Assembly (NCBI RefSeq): GCF_001969855.1
Contig: NZ_MRBL01000013.1
Coordinates: forward strand, 103,524-167,523
Direction of reading: 5' to 3'
From: Bacillus haynesii
GTDB taxonomy: Bacteria > Bacillota > Bacilli > Bacillales > Bacillaceae
Length of the DNA stretch: 64,000 nt
In this document: positions 8,070-17,296 of the stretch, one piece after another
Numbering within the stretch: the stretch's first letter is position 1
Layout of the letters: every line of letters starts with the position of its first letter
Position numbers and translations under genes: made by a program
Notes under the pieces: model-generated
The model's database searches: none
Told to the model about the DNA's origin: nothing
What the model saw: the letters and a program-made list of their open reading frames with translations, nothing else

Positions 8070-10148
8070 TCACCACTCTTTATCCTGTATAAACCGGTGA
8101 AACAACACGTTCAGCCTTCCGTACAGCTGCTCGCGGTCTCCTGTCTGGTACGCTTTTATACTCTCATCACTTTCAATCATCGAAGAACTAATAAAGCTCA
8201 GAATCTCGGAACCTTCCGAAGACAGATCGGCCGGCGCCAGCATGATGAGCATCCGTGTCATCTTCATGGCGCTTCCGTCCATCCCTTTGATCTCGAACGG
8301 TTTGGACAGATCATAAGCTTTAAAGAGGGGAATCGCGGCCGCTTCGCTTTTTAAATGGAACAGTGCGAAGGCAGTACCGGGAATTCCGAGGCCCCCCTGC
8401 GCTTCTCTTTTCATGAGCCCGTCGGCCATTTGCTCTGCATCCGTAACCAGACCTTGATCTTCAAGGGTACTGCAAATGCGTTTGACCGTATGTTCCAGGC
8501 TTGATTCAGCTTCCAGCGTTTCAACCGTAAAATGGCTCAGTATATGTTGAATGCCGGCTGAATAATGGCCGATTTCCCGCGCAATTTGAAGCATATCGGG
8601 AAACGGCTCCGGCTTTTTGGGAGCCATCCGCTTTTTCCGAAGGATGAGCGGGATTTTTCGGGTGAGCTGGTGTTTGATCTGTTTCACATCTTCCGTGTCA
8701 AGGAGCGGACTGACGGTAACGCAGTCAATGTTTTCATACGGGATCGGTACGGTTGAAACGATGATGTCATAGGCACCGGTATTTTTCGTCTTCAGCTCCA
8801 TCAGCGAGGATATTTCAAAGGAAGCGATTTCAGGAAGCTCTTTTTTCAGCCGCGAGGCCAGCATCTTTGATGAACCGATTCCGCTCGAACAAATCACGAG
8901 CGCGCTAATGTCCACTTTTTGTTTGCTCATTTCAAGCGCCGATCCAAAGTGAAGAACGATAAAAGCAATTTCTTCATCTGGAAACCGGATTTCCGGAAAA
9001 AATGTTTCGACGCCTTCCTCTATGGCCATATATAAGAGAAAATAATCTTTTTTGACCTGTTCTGTTAACGGATTATGCACTGACATCTTTTCTTTGATCC
9101 GGATGATCGCCGGTTCAAGGTGGGCGATTAATCCTTCATAAAGCGAATGATTGCCGGTTAAGTTCATGCCCGTTTTTTGCGAGATGAAATCGATCAGCTT
9201 TTTCGTCCTGAGCGCAGTATCCAGCTCGATATCTTCCGCTCTGTAGTCGATTTTGAAGCTTTTGTTGGCGCTTCTTAAATGCATCGTAATATACCCCGCC
9301 TCAGCTTCGGGGATCTTCACGTGAAACGCATCTTCAAGCGCCTTTGCAAGCGCAAGCGCCAGTTCAAACTCTTTCGTACGCTTCAGATCCGCCAATTCTT
9401 CTTCATTCATATTGATCATTTCACCGAGCTGTATCCGCTCGATCGCAAACGTCAAGTGGACGACGAGAGCGATGTATGCACTGTCGGAAAGGGAAAGTCC
9501 ATACTTTTCTTTCATCTGAAACAGCACTTTTTCCGCTTTCAGCAATTTCCCCCTGCTGACGACACCGAATATTTTCTCCGGCGCTTCGTTCTTGCCTTTA
9601 ATATTCATTTCGATCGTTTCCAGAAACTGCTGAACATCGAGCTTGTCGGCCATCAAGTTTCCGACGATTTTTCGCTTGGCGTCCTCCGGCCCCCTCAGCT
9701 CTATGCCGTAGCCTCTTTTTCTGATCAGCGAAAGGCCGAACGGAGCGATCCACTTCTCCAACTCGTCAAGATCATTGCTGATCGTAGCCGTCGTCACCTG
9801 CAAGTCATTGGCGATTGTATAAAGCTTGATCGGCTCTCCTGCTTCAAGCATCGCGCATAAAATCAATAGCTTTCGTTCATCGGCACTGTATTCGACATGG
9901 CTGTCCCGGGACAGATCTTCAAGAAGCTGCTGTTTATCTCCGTAGGCTCCGACCAGTTTCAAGCCTTTTCCCGGCTGCTTATCAAGCTGAAGACTGTACT
10001 TGTCCAGAACGGATTTAACCGCTTTAAGTTCGCGGTGAACCGTTCTTGTGCTGACTTCAATATAGTCGGCAATTTCATTGACCTTGAGATAACGGTTTTG
10101 ATGCAAAAGGTATTTCAACAATTTTTGTTCCCTTGCTGTCATATACAT
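8070..10148 (-). CDS. mtlR: Mannitol operon transcriptional activator MtlR (PRD regulator)
   Basis: 692-residue DeoR/BglG-type activator. Order: N-terminal HTH ([18 protein letters not shown]... [13 protein letters not shown]), a second HTH near 100-150, two PTS regulation domains at about 195-410, a GatB-like EIIB domain with the phosphorylatable Cys420 in [12 protein letters not shown], and an EIIA-mannitol-like domain with His598 in [10 protein letters not shown]. The two residues match those reported as regulatory in B. subtilis MtlR. The start follows GGAGG at 9 nt. Unlike in B. subtilis, where mtlR is a separate unit, it lies directly behind mtlD here. Confidence 0.95.
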   Translation of the reverse strand: MYMTAREQKLLKYLLHQNRYLKVNEIADYIEVSTRTVHRELKAVKSVLDKYSLQLDKQPGKGLKLVGAYGDKQQLLEDLSRDSHVEYSADERKLLILCAMLEAGEPIKLYTIANDLQVTTATISNDLDELEKWIAPFGLSLIRKRGYGIELRGPEDAKRKIVGNLMADKLDVQQFLETIEMNIKGKNEAPEKIFGVVSRGKLLKAEKVLFQMKEKYGLSLSDSAYIALVVHLTFAIERIQLGEMINMNEEELADLKRTKEFELALALAKALEDAFHVKIPEAEAGYITMHLRSANKSFKIDYRAEDIELDTALRTKKLIDFISQKTGMNLTGNHSLYEGLIAHLEPAIIRIKEKMSVHNPLTEQVKKDYFLLYMAIEEGVETFFPEIRFPDEEIAFIVLHFGSALEMSKQKVDISALVICSSGIGSSKMLASRLKKELPEIASFEISSLMELKTKNTGAYDIIVSTVPIPYENIDCVTVSPLLDTEDVKQIKHQLTRKIPLILRKKRMAPKKPEPFPDMLQIAREIGHYSAGIQHILSHFTVETLEAESSLEHTVKRICSTLEDQGLVTDAEQMADGLMKREAQGGLGIPGTAFALFHLKSEAAAIPLFKAYDLSKPFEIKGMDGSAMKMTRMLIMLAPADLSSEGSEILSFISSSMIESDESIKAYQTGDREQLYGRLNVLFHRFIQDKEW

Positions 10149-10302
10149 AAAACGCCGCCTCCGGTGTTGTCGTTTTTGCGGGGGATGAAAGGGGGTCCGG
10201 CGGTTGAAACGGTATCCCTATCATAAAACGCTGCTAAAAAATCTTCAATTCAAACTAATTCATTTTTTATTAAAATCTGTGCAAATACTTTTCAAGAAGT
10301 GA

Positions 10303-10332
10303 AGAAACATCAGCTCACAGCTGATGTTTCTA
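10303..10332. other. Perfect hairpin in the mtlD-mtlR gap
   Basis: GAAACATCAGC...GCTGATGTTTC, an 11-bp stem followed on the minus strand by TTCACTTCTT. It may be a terminator or attenuator between mtlD and mtlR. The U-tract is interrupted, so some read-through is expected. Confidence 0.45.
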
Positions 10333-10373
10333 GGTTAGGTTGCATCTGCACCGCCCTGTTCATACGTTCTGTT

Positions 10374-10402
10374 TTCGGCAGCCCCCGCCCGGCTGCCGAA
10401 CT
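10374..10402 (-). other. GC-rich hairpin after mtlD
   Basis: TTCGGCAGCC-GGGCGGG-GGCTGCCGAA, a 10-bp stem about 20 nt after the mtlD stop. It lacks a U-tract, so it may protect the mtl mRNA 3' end rather than terminate transcription. Confidence 0.45.
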
Positions 10403-10422
10403 TCTCCCGATTCTATCTAAAG

Positions 10423-11562
10423 CTATGCTTTCAAATGGCTGATGACCAGTTTGAATAAAGAATGATCCTCTTCGAGTCCGCATACGTCACGAAGCACGCC
10501 TTCATAGCCTTTTTCAGCGATCATGCTCTGAAGCTGAACGGCTTCCGGATCATCGGCACAATCAAACTGCAACGCCAAGGAAATCCCTTCTGCAAGGCGG
10601 ACAGGTTCAAAGCCGAGGTCGCAAAGCTTCCGGGCCGGACTGACAAGACGGTCATCCTTGCCAAGCTTGCGAAGCGGCGATCTGGCCACACGGGTGACAT
10701 CGTCTGACAGGCATTCATTTTCAAAGCGGCCGATAATTTTTGTCATATATGCCCGGTGTTCTTCCTGTGTAAAATCGTATGTTTGAACAAGGTACCGGCC
10801 TGTTTCTTCAAGCGCGCCTGCGACCGTTTGGCGGACCTCCGGGTGATGAATAGCGTCTTTTATTGTCTTCAAACCTTTCTTATAGCCGGCATACGCCGCC
10901 ATGGCATGTCCGGTATTGACCGTAAACAGCTTTCTTTCGATGAATGGCGCGAGATCCGTTACGTATGTCACGCCCTCAATATTCGGCACTTTTCCGGCGA
11001 ATTCCGTTTGATCGACGGCCCATTCGAAAAAAGGCTCAACCGTTACTTTCAACAGATCATCATGATGCTGGATCGGCACGATTCTGTCGACTGCCGAGTT
11101 CGGAAAGCCGACTGAATCGCTGATTGCGGCGCGCTCCGTTTCAGTTAAGCGGGCAAAAATTTCCTCGCGAAGATGAGCGCTGCCTCCGATCATATTCTCG
11201 CAAGCTATGATATTTAAAGGCTGTGTGTTTATTTTCATCCGGCGCTTCAGACCTTCTGCAATCGGCTCTGCGATCAATTTAAGTACCGCAGGGCCCACCG
11301 CTGTGGTGACAAGGTCGGCTTTCGCTATCAAATCATACAATTCGTCAAGCTGGGTCGCACTGTTGATCCCCCGCACCGGGCCAATCGTTTCCTGCTTCCT
11401 TCCGGCGTCGGCCAATTCGACGGTATAGCGGCCCTTGTCGTTCAATTCATTGATCACGGCATCGTTTACATCGGCGAACACGACATCATATCCCGATTTA
11501 CAGAGCAAGGCTCCGATAAATCCGCGGCCGATGTTCCCCGCACCGAAATGCAGTGCAATCAT
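10423..11562 (-). CDS. mtlD: Mannitol-1-phosphate 5-dehydrogenase
   Basis: 379-residue NAD-dependent polyol dehydrogenase that converts mannitol-1-phosphate to fructose-6-phosphate, feeding glycolysis. Visible: the N-terminal HFGAGNIGRGFIG nucleotide-binding loop, FPNSAVDRIVPIQ, and the active-site region ERKLFTVNTGHAMAAYAGY. Length is that of the family. Its ATG overlaps the mtlF stop codon (ATGA), which indicates translational coupling in the mtl operon. Confidence 0.97.
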   Translation of the reverse strand: MIALHFGAGNIGRGFIGALLCKSGYDVVFADVNDAVINELNDKGRYTVELADAGRKQETIGPVRGINSATQLDELYDLIAKADLVTTAVGPAVLKLIAEPIAEGLKRRMKINTQPLNIIACENMIGGSAHLREEIFARLTETERAAISDSVGFPNSAVDRIVPIQHHDDLLKVTVEPFFEWAVDQTEFAGKVPNIEGVTYVTDLAPFIERKLFTVNTGHAMAAYAGYKKGLKTIKDAIHHPEVRQTVAGALEETGRYLVQTYDFTQEEHRAYMTKIIGRFENECLSDDVTRVARSPLRKLGKDDRLVSPARKLCDLGFEPVRLAEGISLALQFDCADDPEAVQLQSMIAEKGYEGVLRDVCGLEEDHSLFKLVISHLKA

Positions 11563-11999
11563 ATCTGGTCACCTTCTTCAAATACCGCCATTAACTCATC
11601 TTCATTTTTCGCATTGATGATCCGTTCGACATTGTCCGCTTCTGAGCAGACGATCGCAATCTTTGACAAAATCTCCAAATGCTCATCATTTTTCCCGGCA
11701 ATGCCAAAGATCACTTTAGCAATATTGCCATCGCCGTATTCGACACCTTCCGGAAGCTGGATAACGGATATTCCGGAATAAAGAACATCCTGCTTGCTAT
11801 CTTCCGTACCATGCGGAATAGCGATTGCGTTCCCCATGTAAGTGGAAGTGAGGCCTTCCCTCTCCAACATTTTCTCGATATAATCCGCGGTCACATAGCC
11901 GGCGTCAACCAGCGCCTTTCCAGCCAGCCTGATCGCTTCTTCCTGCGTTGCGGCAGATTGATTGAGATGAATGTTTTCTTTTGCAAGTACTGGTTTCAT
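11559..11999 (-). CDS. mtlF: Mannitol-specific PTS EIIA component
   Basis: About 146-residue cytoplasmic EIIA that passes phosphate from HPr to the EIIB domain of MtlA. The phosphorylated histidine is in AIAIPHGTEDSK (about residue 62). The start at 11999 (MKPVLAKENIHL) is chosen because GAGAGTGAT lies just upstream; the frame also opens further upstream, but that extension includes the ribosome site and an intergenic hairpin. It overlaps mtlD by 4 bp. Confidence 0.95.
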   Translation of the reverse strand: MKPVLAKENIHLNQSAATQEEAIRLAGKALVDAGYVTADYIEKMLEREGLTSTYMGNAIAIPHGTEDSKQDVLYSGISVIQLPEGVEYGDGNIAKVIFGIAGKNDEHLEILSKIAIVCSEADNVERIINAKNEDELMAVFEEGDQI

Positions 12000-12029
12000 T
12001 GGGAAATCACTCTCTTTCATACATGTTGG

Positions 12030-12052
12030 GTGAGCCTGCTTGACAGGCTCAC
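12030..12052. other. Intercistronic hairpin between mtlA and mtlF
   Basis: GTGAGCCTG-CTTGA-CAGGCTCAC, a perfect 9-bp stem with a 5-nt loop, in the 66-bp gap between mtlA and mtlF. There is no U-tract, so it is more likely an mRNA processing or stability element than a terminator. Confidence 0.6.
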
Positions 12053-12065
12053 GGGTTCTCAAACT

Positions 12066-13490
12066 TTATTTTTTAAGCTGATTGATCAGTTCGTCGTATT
12101 TTGGACTGTTAAGGAAATTTTCCACCGATATGTGTCTGGCATTAGGAAGCTTCACTTTTGCGCGTTCCGTTAAGTCTTTATGCGTGATGACGATGTCGGC
12201 ATCTTCCGGCAGATTATTGATCGATGTATTGGATACGTCGATATCGAGTTCCGCTTTTTTGACTTTGTTTTTCAAAATGGATGCCCCCATCGCACTGGAG
12301 CCCATTCCGGCATCGCACGCGAAAATGATCTTGCCGACATTTTCATACGGAGCCGCTGTTTCTTCCGCTTGATCAGCCGAAGTCAATTCAGAAACGGCCT
12401 GGCTCTTCTTCCCTTTCATTTGCTGCATTTTTTCCGCTGCAGCCGTTAAATCTTCATCGCCGGCTTTAGACGTTTTCAAAATCAAAGAAGCTACAATGAA
12501 TGAAACGGCTGTTGCGACGAGAACACCAAGGATCACGCCGATATGGTTACCTTTCGGCGTCATCGCCAGCACAGCAATAATGCTTCCCGGTGAAGGAACA
12601 GCAGCCAGCCCCGCATTAAAGATGGAGAACGTCAGCACACCGCTCGCTCCGCCCGCTATTGCAGCCAAGATTAACAGCGGTTTCATCAGAATGTAAGGGA
12701 AGTAAATTTCGTGAATCCCGCCAAGGAAATGAATCACTGCAGCGCCCGGAGCGGTCTGCTTTGATGTACCTTTTCCGAAAATCATGTAAGCTAAAAGAAT
12801 CCCGAGACCCGGTCCTGGGTTCGCCTCTAAAAGGAATAAAATCGATTTTCCTGCCTGGGCGGCCTGCTCAATACCGATCGGGCTCAAAATACCGTGGTTA
12901 ATCGCATTGTTAAGGAAAAGAACTTTCGCAGGCTCTACAAAAATACTTGCGAGTGGAAGCAGATTCGCATTGACGATCACTTCCACGCCGGCCGCCAATG
13001 TTTTGTTCAAGCCGAGCACCACCGGACCGATTGCAAGAAAGCCAAGCACTGCCAGAATGAAGCCGAGAATTCCGGCTGTAAAGTTGTTGATCAGCATTTC
13101 AAATCCGGATCGGACCTTATCTTTGAAAAGCCTGTCCGTCAGTTTCATCAGGTAGCCGCCCAGCGGCCCCATGATCATCGCGCCGAGGAACATCGGAATG
13201 TCCGCGCCGACGATAACGCCGATCGCTGCAGTCGCACCGACGACGCCTCCGCGGTGGTCGTACACCATCTTACCGCCCGTGTATCCGATCAAGAGCGGCA
13301 GCAAAAATTTGATCATCGGATCAACCAATGAAGCAAGCGCTTCATTCGGCATCCATCCCGTCGGAATAAACAGGGCGGTAATGATCCCCCATGCGATAAA
13401 TGCACCGATATTCGGCATGATCATTCCGCTCAAATAGCTTCCGAAACGTTGAATCTTTACTTTGAAATCTGGATTTTGTCTTTCTTCCAT
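12066..13490 (-). CDS. mtlA: Mannitol-specific PTS EIICB component
   Basis: 474-residue membrane transporter: an EIIC domain with about eight membrane segments (residues 15-335) and a C-terminal cytoplasmic EIIB domain (about 380-474) with the phosphorylated cysteine in IIFACDAGMGSSAMGAS. The GGIHEIYFPY motif of the mannitol EIIC family is present. It imports mannitol as mannitol-1-phosphate. No EIIA is fused; that function comes from mtlF. The ribosome site is AAAGGAGGGTTATG. First gene of the operon. Confidence 0.97.
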   Translation of the reverse strand: MEERQNPDFKVKIQRFGSYLSGMIMPNIGAFIAWGIITALFIPTGWMPNEALASLVDPMIKFLLPLLIGYTGGKMVYDHRGGVVGATAAIGVIVGADIPMFLGAMIMGPLGGYLMKLTDRLFKDKVRSGFEMLINNFTAGILGFILAVLGFLAIGPVVLGLNKTLAAGVEVIVNANLLPLASIFVEPAKVLFLNNAINHGILSPIGIEQAAQAGKSILFLLEANPGPGLGILLAYMIFGKGTSKQTAPGAAVIHFLGGIHEIYFPYILMKPLLILAAIAGGASGVLTFSIFNAGLAAVPSPGSIIAVLAMTPKGNHIGVILGVLVATAVSFIVASLILKTSKAGDEDLTAAAEKMQQMKGKKSQAVSELTSADQAEETAAPYENVGKIIFACDAGMGSSAMGASILKNKVKKAELDIDVSNTSINNLPEDADIVITHKDLTERAKVKLPNARHISVENFLNSPKYDELINQLKK

Positions 13491-13568
13491 TTCATAACCC
13501 TCCTTTGTTGTCCTTTCAAGCCTGTGATAAAAAATGATGTCGAATAATGTCGGCTCCTTGTCTCTATA

Positions 13569-13598
13569 TTAAAACGCTTACAGATGACTGCTCAATTG
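13569..13598 (-). promoter_or_regulatory. mtlA promoter with overlapping cre site
   Basis: The minus strand has TTGAGC, 18 nt, TAATAT. The 14-bp sequence TGTAAGCGTTTTAA (13569-13582) inside it matches the CcpA cre consensus except for one base near the end, so glucose repression by CcpA at the -10 region is expected. Confidence 0.75.
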
Positions 13599-13600
13599 AA

Positions 13601-13634
13601 AGAAAACGGCACTTTGGCAGGAGCCGTGTGACAA
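13601..13634 (-). promoter_or_regulatory. Likely MtlR-binding region of the mtlA promoter
   Basis: Upstream of the -35 the minus strand reads TTTTGTCACACGGCTCC followed by TGCCAAAGTGCCG, which as I recall resembles the MtlR target described for B. subtilis mtlA. Position and sequence fit an activator site; the assignment is from memory. Confidence 0.55.
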
Positions 13635-13717
13635 AATTTAATAGTTTCATTTTTTAGTCTGCTTTCGCTGCTGCGGCCGACTTGAGGAAAATAAAGGCTC
13701 GCTGACGATGCGCATAA

Positions 13718-13748
13718 AAAAGACCATTCCTGATTGGAATGGTCTTTC
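13718..13748. terminator. Terminator-type hairpin, left copy flanking the repeat
   Basis: AAAGACCATTCC-TGATT-GGAATGGTCTTT, a perfect 12-bp stem with A and T runs. The whole 31-bp sequence recurs without a change at 13926-13956, on the other side of the dispersed repeat. Confidence 0.85.
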
Positions 13749-13749
13749 C

Positions 13750-13925
13750 AGATTGTTGACAAAATCCTAAAACGGTTTTCAGTTTTAGGATTTTGTCACC
13801 CTTTCAGCGTGATTGAAAACCCTTGCAGTCTAGGAAGGCCGAGCATCGGAGCGCAGCGAATGTTGGAATTCGTGAGCACCGACGCGCAGGCCTGACAACG
13901 AATGCGAGGGTTTCTCGACACGCTG
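13750..13925 (+). repeat. Dispersed ~176-bp structured repeat, copy 1
   Basis: This intergenic segment recurs at 51436-51610 with about 90% or more identity. It begins with a 16-bp perfect stem (13758-13773 with 13782-13797), then a multibranch region closed by CAGCGTG/CACGCTG (13805-13811 with 13919-13925) and AAACCCT/AGGGTTT. It has no reading frame of note. It lies between mtlA and lipC and is flanked by two identical copies of the lipC terminator hairpin. It is probably the ~190-bp repeat noted in the B. subtilis genome and in B. licheniformis (recalled, not checked). Confidence 0.9.
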
Positions 13926-13956
13926 AAAAGACCATTCCTGATTGGAATGGTCTTTC
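13926..13956 (-). terminator. lipC terminator, right copy flanking the repeat
   Basis: The minus strand reads AAAGACCATTCC-AATCA-GGAATGGTCTTTT right after the lipC stop codon. It is identical over 31 bp to 13718-13748. Confidence 0.9.
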
Positions 13957-13966
13957 TTCATCATAT

Positions 13967-14605
13967 TCAGCTTTTCATCGGTCCGTAGCCTGCCGCTCTC
14001 AGCTTTTCCGCCATCGCTTCATACCCTCTGCTGTTTGGATGCACACGGTCAATTGACAAATATTCTTTTTCGCGTCCTTTAACGACAGCATAAGTATCGA
14101 TCACCTTGATTTGCGGAGCAGACTCGAGCTGCTTTAAGTGCCTGTTAAAGCCGGAAATCCATTTGTCCGCTAATTCAATTGATGGAAAAGGGTTGTATAA
14201 ATTGAGAAGACGGACGAGGTAACGCGTATCTTTGTCTCCCTTTATGTCTTTGATTTTCTCAAGCATGCCTGAGTAGTTTTTCTGACAGTGGGAAGAAGCT
14301 TCCAAAAAGACGTGTTCATCCTTTTCTTTTTCATAGATCTCCAGCGATTGCAGAAGGTCATTGCCGCAGCCCGTTATCGTGATGACGTCCGCTTTTTTGA
14401 CCTGTTCCATGATGAACGGCTCGTTCAGCATTGCTAAAATGTCCGACGTCTCAAGACCCGATTTCGCAAATACAAGCAAAGAAACTTCTTCGTTCAAATC
14501 CTCTTCGATTTTCCTTTTATAGCGCTGGACAAATCCCGGCTCAAACAAACCTGCACCGACCCCGACGGTTAGAGAATCGCCGAGAGCCGTATATTGAAGC
14601 GTCAT
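13967..14605 (-). CDS. lipC: Spore germination lipase LipC (GDSL esterase)
   Basis: About 212-residue SGNH/GDSL hydrolase. Motifs: YTALGDSLTVGVGAG (catalytic Ser), TGCGNDLL (block III Asn), and DRVHPNSRGY (Asp and His of the triad). LipC of B. subtilis is a phospholipase of the spore coat needed for normal germination. The start at 14605 follows GGAGGGGGAAAGG; an in-frame upstream start at 14650 would contain that site. No signal peptide is seen, which fits a coat protein made in the mother cell. Confidence 0.9.
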   Translation of the reverse strand: MTLQYTALGDSLTVGVGAGLFEPGFVQRYKRKIEEDLNEEVSLLVFAKSGLETSDILAMLNEPFIMEQVKKADVITITGCGNDLLQSLEIYEKEKDEHVFLEASSHCQKNYSGMLEKIKDIKGDKDTRYLVRLLNLYNPFPSIELADKWISGFNRHLKQLESAPQIKVIDTYAVVKGREKEYLSIDRVHPNSRGYEAMAEKLRAAGYGPMKS

Positions 14606-14693
14606 ATCCTTTCCCCCTCCGATATGCCGTTTTTTCGCGGCAGCTACCATATATGTACTCGGCAGAGGCTCGAAAGGATACTTTTCTTTTTTC

Positions 14694-15443
14694 CTAAAAA
14701 CCTAATTTTCTCGAGATGTCAAGCGCCGCCTTTTTCACTCTTTCGGTCAAGTAAGGAAGACGGTCTTTCTGAAAGCGGGCTTCAAACCCGGCGATGCTGA
14801 TCCCGGCCACGACTTCGCGCTTATGATTAAAAATCGGCGCGGCAATCGCGGAGGTGTAGTCTTCGAGCTCCGAATGACTGACCGTGCAGCCGCTCCGGTA
14901 CGATTCGTCCAAAATGCGGATCAGCTCGGTCTTATCCCGGATCGTGCCGGAAGCGATCGGCACGAGCTCTGTTTTTTTGATATAGGCATCCCGCTCCTCT
15001 TCAGGCAAAAACGTCAGAATGCTTCTCGCACAGGCTCCGGCATATAAAGGGGACCGCCTCCCGATCGCTGTATAGAGACGAACGGTCTGCGTGCCCTCAA
15101 TTTTTTCTATATACATCGCTTCATTCCCCTGCCTTACGATTAAATGGACGGCTTCATCCACGTCATCGCGGAGTTCTTCCATGATAGGCAGAGCGATTTT
15201 TCGAATATCAAGCCTTTCTGAAACAAGGTGGCCGTATTGCAAAAACAGCAGTCCTAAAGCATACATCCCGTTCTCATCACGGTCGAGAAACCCCATTTCT
15301 TCGAGAGAACAAACCATGCGGTAGACAGATGTTTTCGGCATGCCTGTCAGCTCAATCATGTCGCCCAGTGAGAGCCTTTCTCTCACCAGGAACAGATTGA
15401 GCAGGGTCATGGCTTTGACAACTGTTTTGTTTTTATGTTCCAT
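14694..15443 (-). CDS. kipR: IclR-family repressor of the 5-oxoprolinase operon
   Basis: About 249 residues: an N-terminal winged helix (residues 1-75, with LSLGDMIELTGMPKTSVYRMVCSL) and a C-terminal IclR effector domain with GRRSPLYAGACARSILTF and AIAAPIFNHKREVVAGISIAG. KipR of B. subtilis represses its own operon. The start at 15443 follows GGAGGGGGAAGGC. It is the last gene of ycsFGI-kipI-kipA-kipR. The three half-site repeat upstream of ycsF is a candidate operator. Confidence 0.93.
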   Translation of the reverse strand: MEHKNKTVVKAMTLLNLFLVRERLSLGDMIELTGMPKTSVYRMVCSLEEMGFLDRDENGMYALGLLFLQYGHLVSERLDIRKIALPIMEELRDDVDEAVHLIVRQGNEAMYIEKIEGTQTVRLYTAIGRRSPLYAGACARSILTFLPEEERDAYIKKTELVPIASGTIRDKTELIRILDESYRSGCTVSHSELEDYTSAIAAPIFNHKREVVAGISIAGFEARFQKDRLPYLTERVKKAALDISRKLGF

Positions 15444-15474
15444 GCCTTCCCCCTCCTGATACACATCACACCTA

Positions 15475-16488
15475 TCATAACATGTATTCAAGCTTCAATC
15501 GGGCAGAAAGTTCGCTGATTTTTGTCTCCCGTTCGATGTAAATGCGCTCTGCTTCCCGAAGGCTGACAAGCTGAAACTGCACCTGCTCGCCCGGCATCAT
15601 CTGCGTGACCTGCGAAAAATCGGCGGATGCGATATGGGCGATTCTCGGATATCCGCCCGCTGTCTGCCTGTCTGCGAGAAGAACGATCGGATTGCCGTCT
15701 GGCGGCACCTGAATCGTTCCGAACGATACCGCTTCAGAGATCATTTCCAGAGGCTGAGTGAGTTCGAGCGCTTCTCCTTGAAGACGGTACCCCATCCGGT
15801 CGGATTTGGCCGTCACCCGGAATGTATCCGCGAAAAAGCGCTCTTGCGATGATGAGGTGAAGCAAGCGAACTGATCGCCTTTGATGACACGAATGACCGG
15901 ATTCTTTTTTAACGGGAGAAAATATTTGCGGTCGACAGCCCACTTCGGAGCCGCAAAGCCCCGGCCCTTGCCATGGTCTTCGAGCTTCCTGTGCATCGCT
16001 TCCGACAACGGCGTCGGGCAGCCTAGCGATAACACGTCTCCCTTTTGAAGCGCTCTTCCTTGAAACCCGCCGAGCCCTGCTCTGACATATGTGCTTTTGC
16101 TTTCCATAACAGGCGGCACATCAATCCCCCCGGCCACCGCCATGTATGCACGGCTTCCACGCTTGCACATGCCGAATGTCAACACGCTGCCTTCTTTGAT
16201 GAAAACCGGACGCCAAAGCGGGACTTCTTCGTCATTTACCATCAGTGAAAAGTCAGCGCCCGTCACCGCTATAAGAGCCGGTTTTTGAAAGCGGAGAGAC
16301 GGCCCCGGTCCCATCAGCGTCACTTCAAGCGCAGCTTCGTTCTGGCTGTTCCCCGCAAGCAAATTGGCAATCCGTAAAGAATCGGCATCCATGGCACCGC
16401 TGACAAGCACGCCGTATTTTTGAAAACCTGCGCGGCCCAAGTCTTGAACCGTCGTCATCAGACCCGGCTTTAACACTTCTATGCTCAA
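15475..16488 (-). CDS. pxpC: 5-oxoprolinase subunit C (KipA)
   Basis: 337-residue protein with the AHS2/biotin-dependent carboxyltransferase-like fold. It begins [19 protein letters not shown], the hallmark of the family, and has [10 protein letters not shown] and [13 protein letters not shown] near the C-terminus. With PxpA and PxpB it makes an ATP-dependent 5-oxoprolinase that turns pyroglutamate into glutamate. Also known as KipA, which counteracts the KinA inhibitor KipI. It overlaps kipI by 4 bp (start 16488, kipI end 16485), so the two are translationally coupled. Confidence 0.94.
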   Translation of the reverse strand: MSIEVLKPGLMTTVQDLGRAGFQKYGVLVSGAMDADSLRIANLLAGNSQNEAALEVTLMGPGPSLRFQKPALIAVTGADFSLMVNDEEVPLWRPVFIKEGSVLTFGMCKRGSRAYMAVAGGIDVPPVMESKSTYVRAGLGGFQGRALQKGDVLSLGCPTPLSEAMHRKLEDHGKGRGFAAPKWAVDRKYFLPLKKNPVIRVIKGDQFACFTSSSQERFFADTFRVTAKSDRMGYRLQGEALELTQPLEMISEAVSFGTIQVPPDGNPIVLLADRQTAGGYPRIAHIASADFSQVTQMMPGEQVQFQLVSLREAERIYIERETKISELSARLKLEYML

Positions 16489-17219
16489 GATTTTCCCTCC
16501 TTCAGCGCGTGATACTCCTCTTCTGTCACGCTGACAAATTTCACGATATCCCCTGCTCTCAGAAGGCTCGGAGGCTGTTCATAAGGCTTGAATAATTCAA
16601 GCGGTGTATTGCCGATCAGCTGCCAGCCGCCCGGCGTTGAAAGGGGATAGACGCCTGTTTGCATACCGGCGATTCCCACAGAACCGGCGGGAATCGAAGT
16701 CCGCGGAGATGACCGCCGCGGCGCGGCTATCTTTTCAGACATTCCGCCCAGGTAAGGGAAGCCCGGCGCAAAGCCGATCATATAAACGAGGTACTCACCC
16801 GAGGTGTGAATATCGATGACTTCCTCTGCAGTCAGTCCGTTGATGTCGGCCACTTCCTCCAAATCAGGGCCGAAACGGCCGCCGTAACATACCGGAATTT
16901 CCACCGTACGCCGATTTGTTTCTTCTTCCATTGTGAGCTCTTGGAGATGATGTTCGATGAGGGCTTTTACCTTTTCATACGGAGAATCAACAGCCTTGCC
17001 GCTCTCCATCTTGCGGTATACTTCAAATGGCTGATAGAAAACGGTCACACTCGTGAAAGCCGGCACACACTCAATAAAACCGGGAAACGGATCGTTTTCA
17101 ATCCGCTTTGTCAGCGCGCTGACAACACGGTGCGTCTGTTCGCTTATTCCCTCTCCGAGCTGAATGATAACCGCGGAGTCGCCGAGCGGAGACATTGTCA
17201 CATTCGATAGATTTTTCAA
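16485..17219 (-). CDS. pxpB: 5-oxoprolinase subunit B / KinA inhibitor KipI
   Basis: 244-residue AHS1-domain protein. Visible: [15 protein letters not shown] at the N-terminus, [17 protein letters not shown], and [14 protein letters not shown] followed by [19 protein letters not shown], all typical of the family. Two roles are known: subunit of ATP-dependent 5-oxoprolinase and, in B. subtilis, inhibitor of the sporulation kinase KinA. The start is TTG behind AAGGTGA; an in-frame GTG follows a few codons later. Confidence 0.94.
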   Translation of the reverse strand: MKNLSNVTMSPLGDSAVIIQLGEGISEQTHRVVSALTKRIENDPFPGFIECVPAFTSVTVFYQPFEVYRKMESGKAVDSPYEKVKALIEHHLQELTMEEETNRRTVEIPVCYGGRFGPDLEEVADINGLTAEEVIDIHTSGEYLVYMIGFAPGFPYLGGMSEKIAAPRRSSPRTSIPAGSVGIAGMQTGVYPLSTPGGWQLIGNTPLELFKPYEQPPSLLRAGDIVKFVSVTEEEYHALKEGKS

Positions 17220-17296
17220 TTCTGTTTCACCTTGCCTTTCATCCCCTTAAATCAAAAATCAATACAGATAAACCGCTCTGTATTGATTTTGAAATC

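Noticed and set aside
9279..9860. Open frame of 193 codons on the plus strand
   Set aside because: It is fully antisense to mtlR, which has all its domains; no ribosome site and no recognisable protein features.
13750..13925. Insertion sequence or tRNA-like gene at the repeat
   Set aside because: No reading frame for a transposase and no tRNA arms or CCA; the inverted repeats pair within the element, not at its ends alone.
13718..13956. CRISPR array from repeated units
   Set aside because: Only two copies of the flanking sequence, each a terminator hairpin, with a core that recurs elsewhere.
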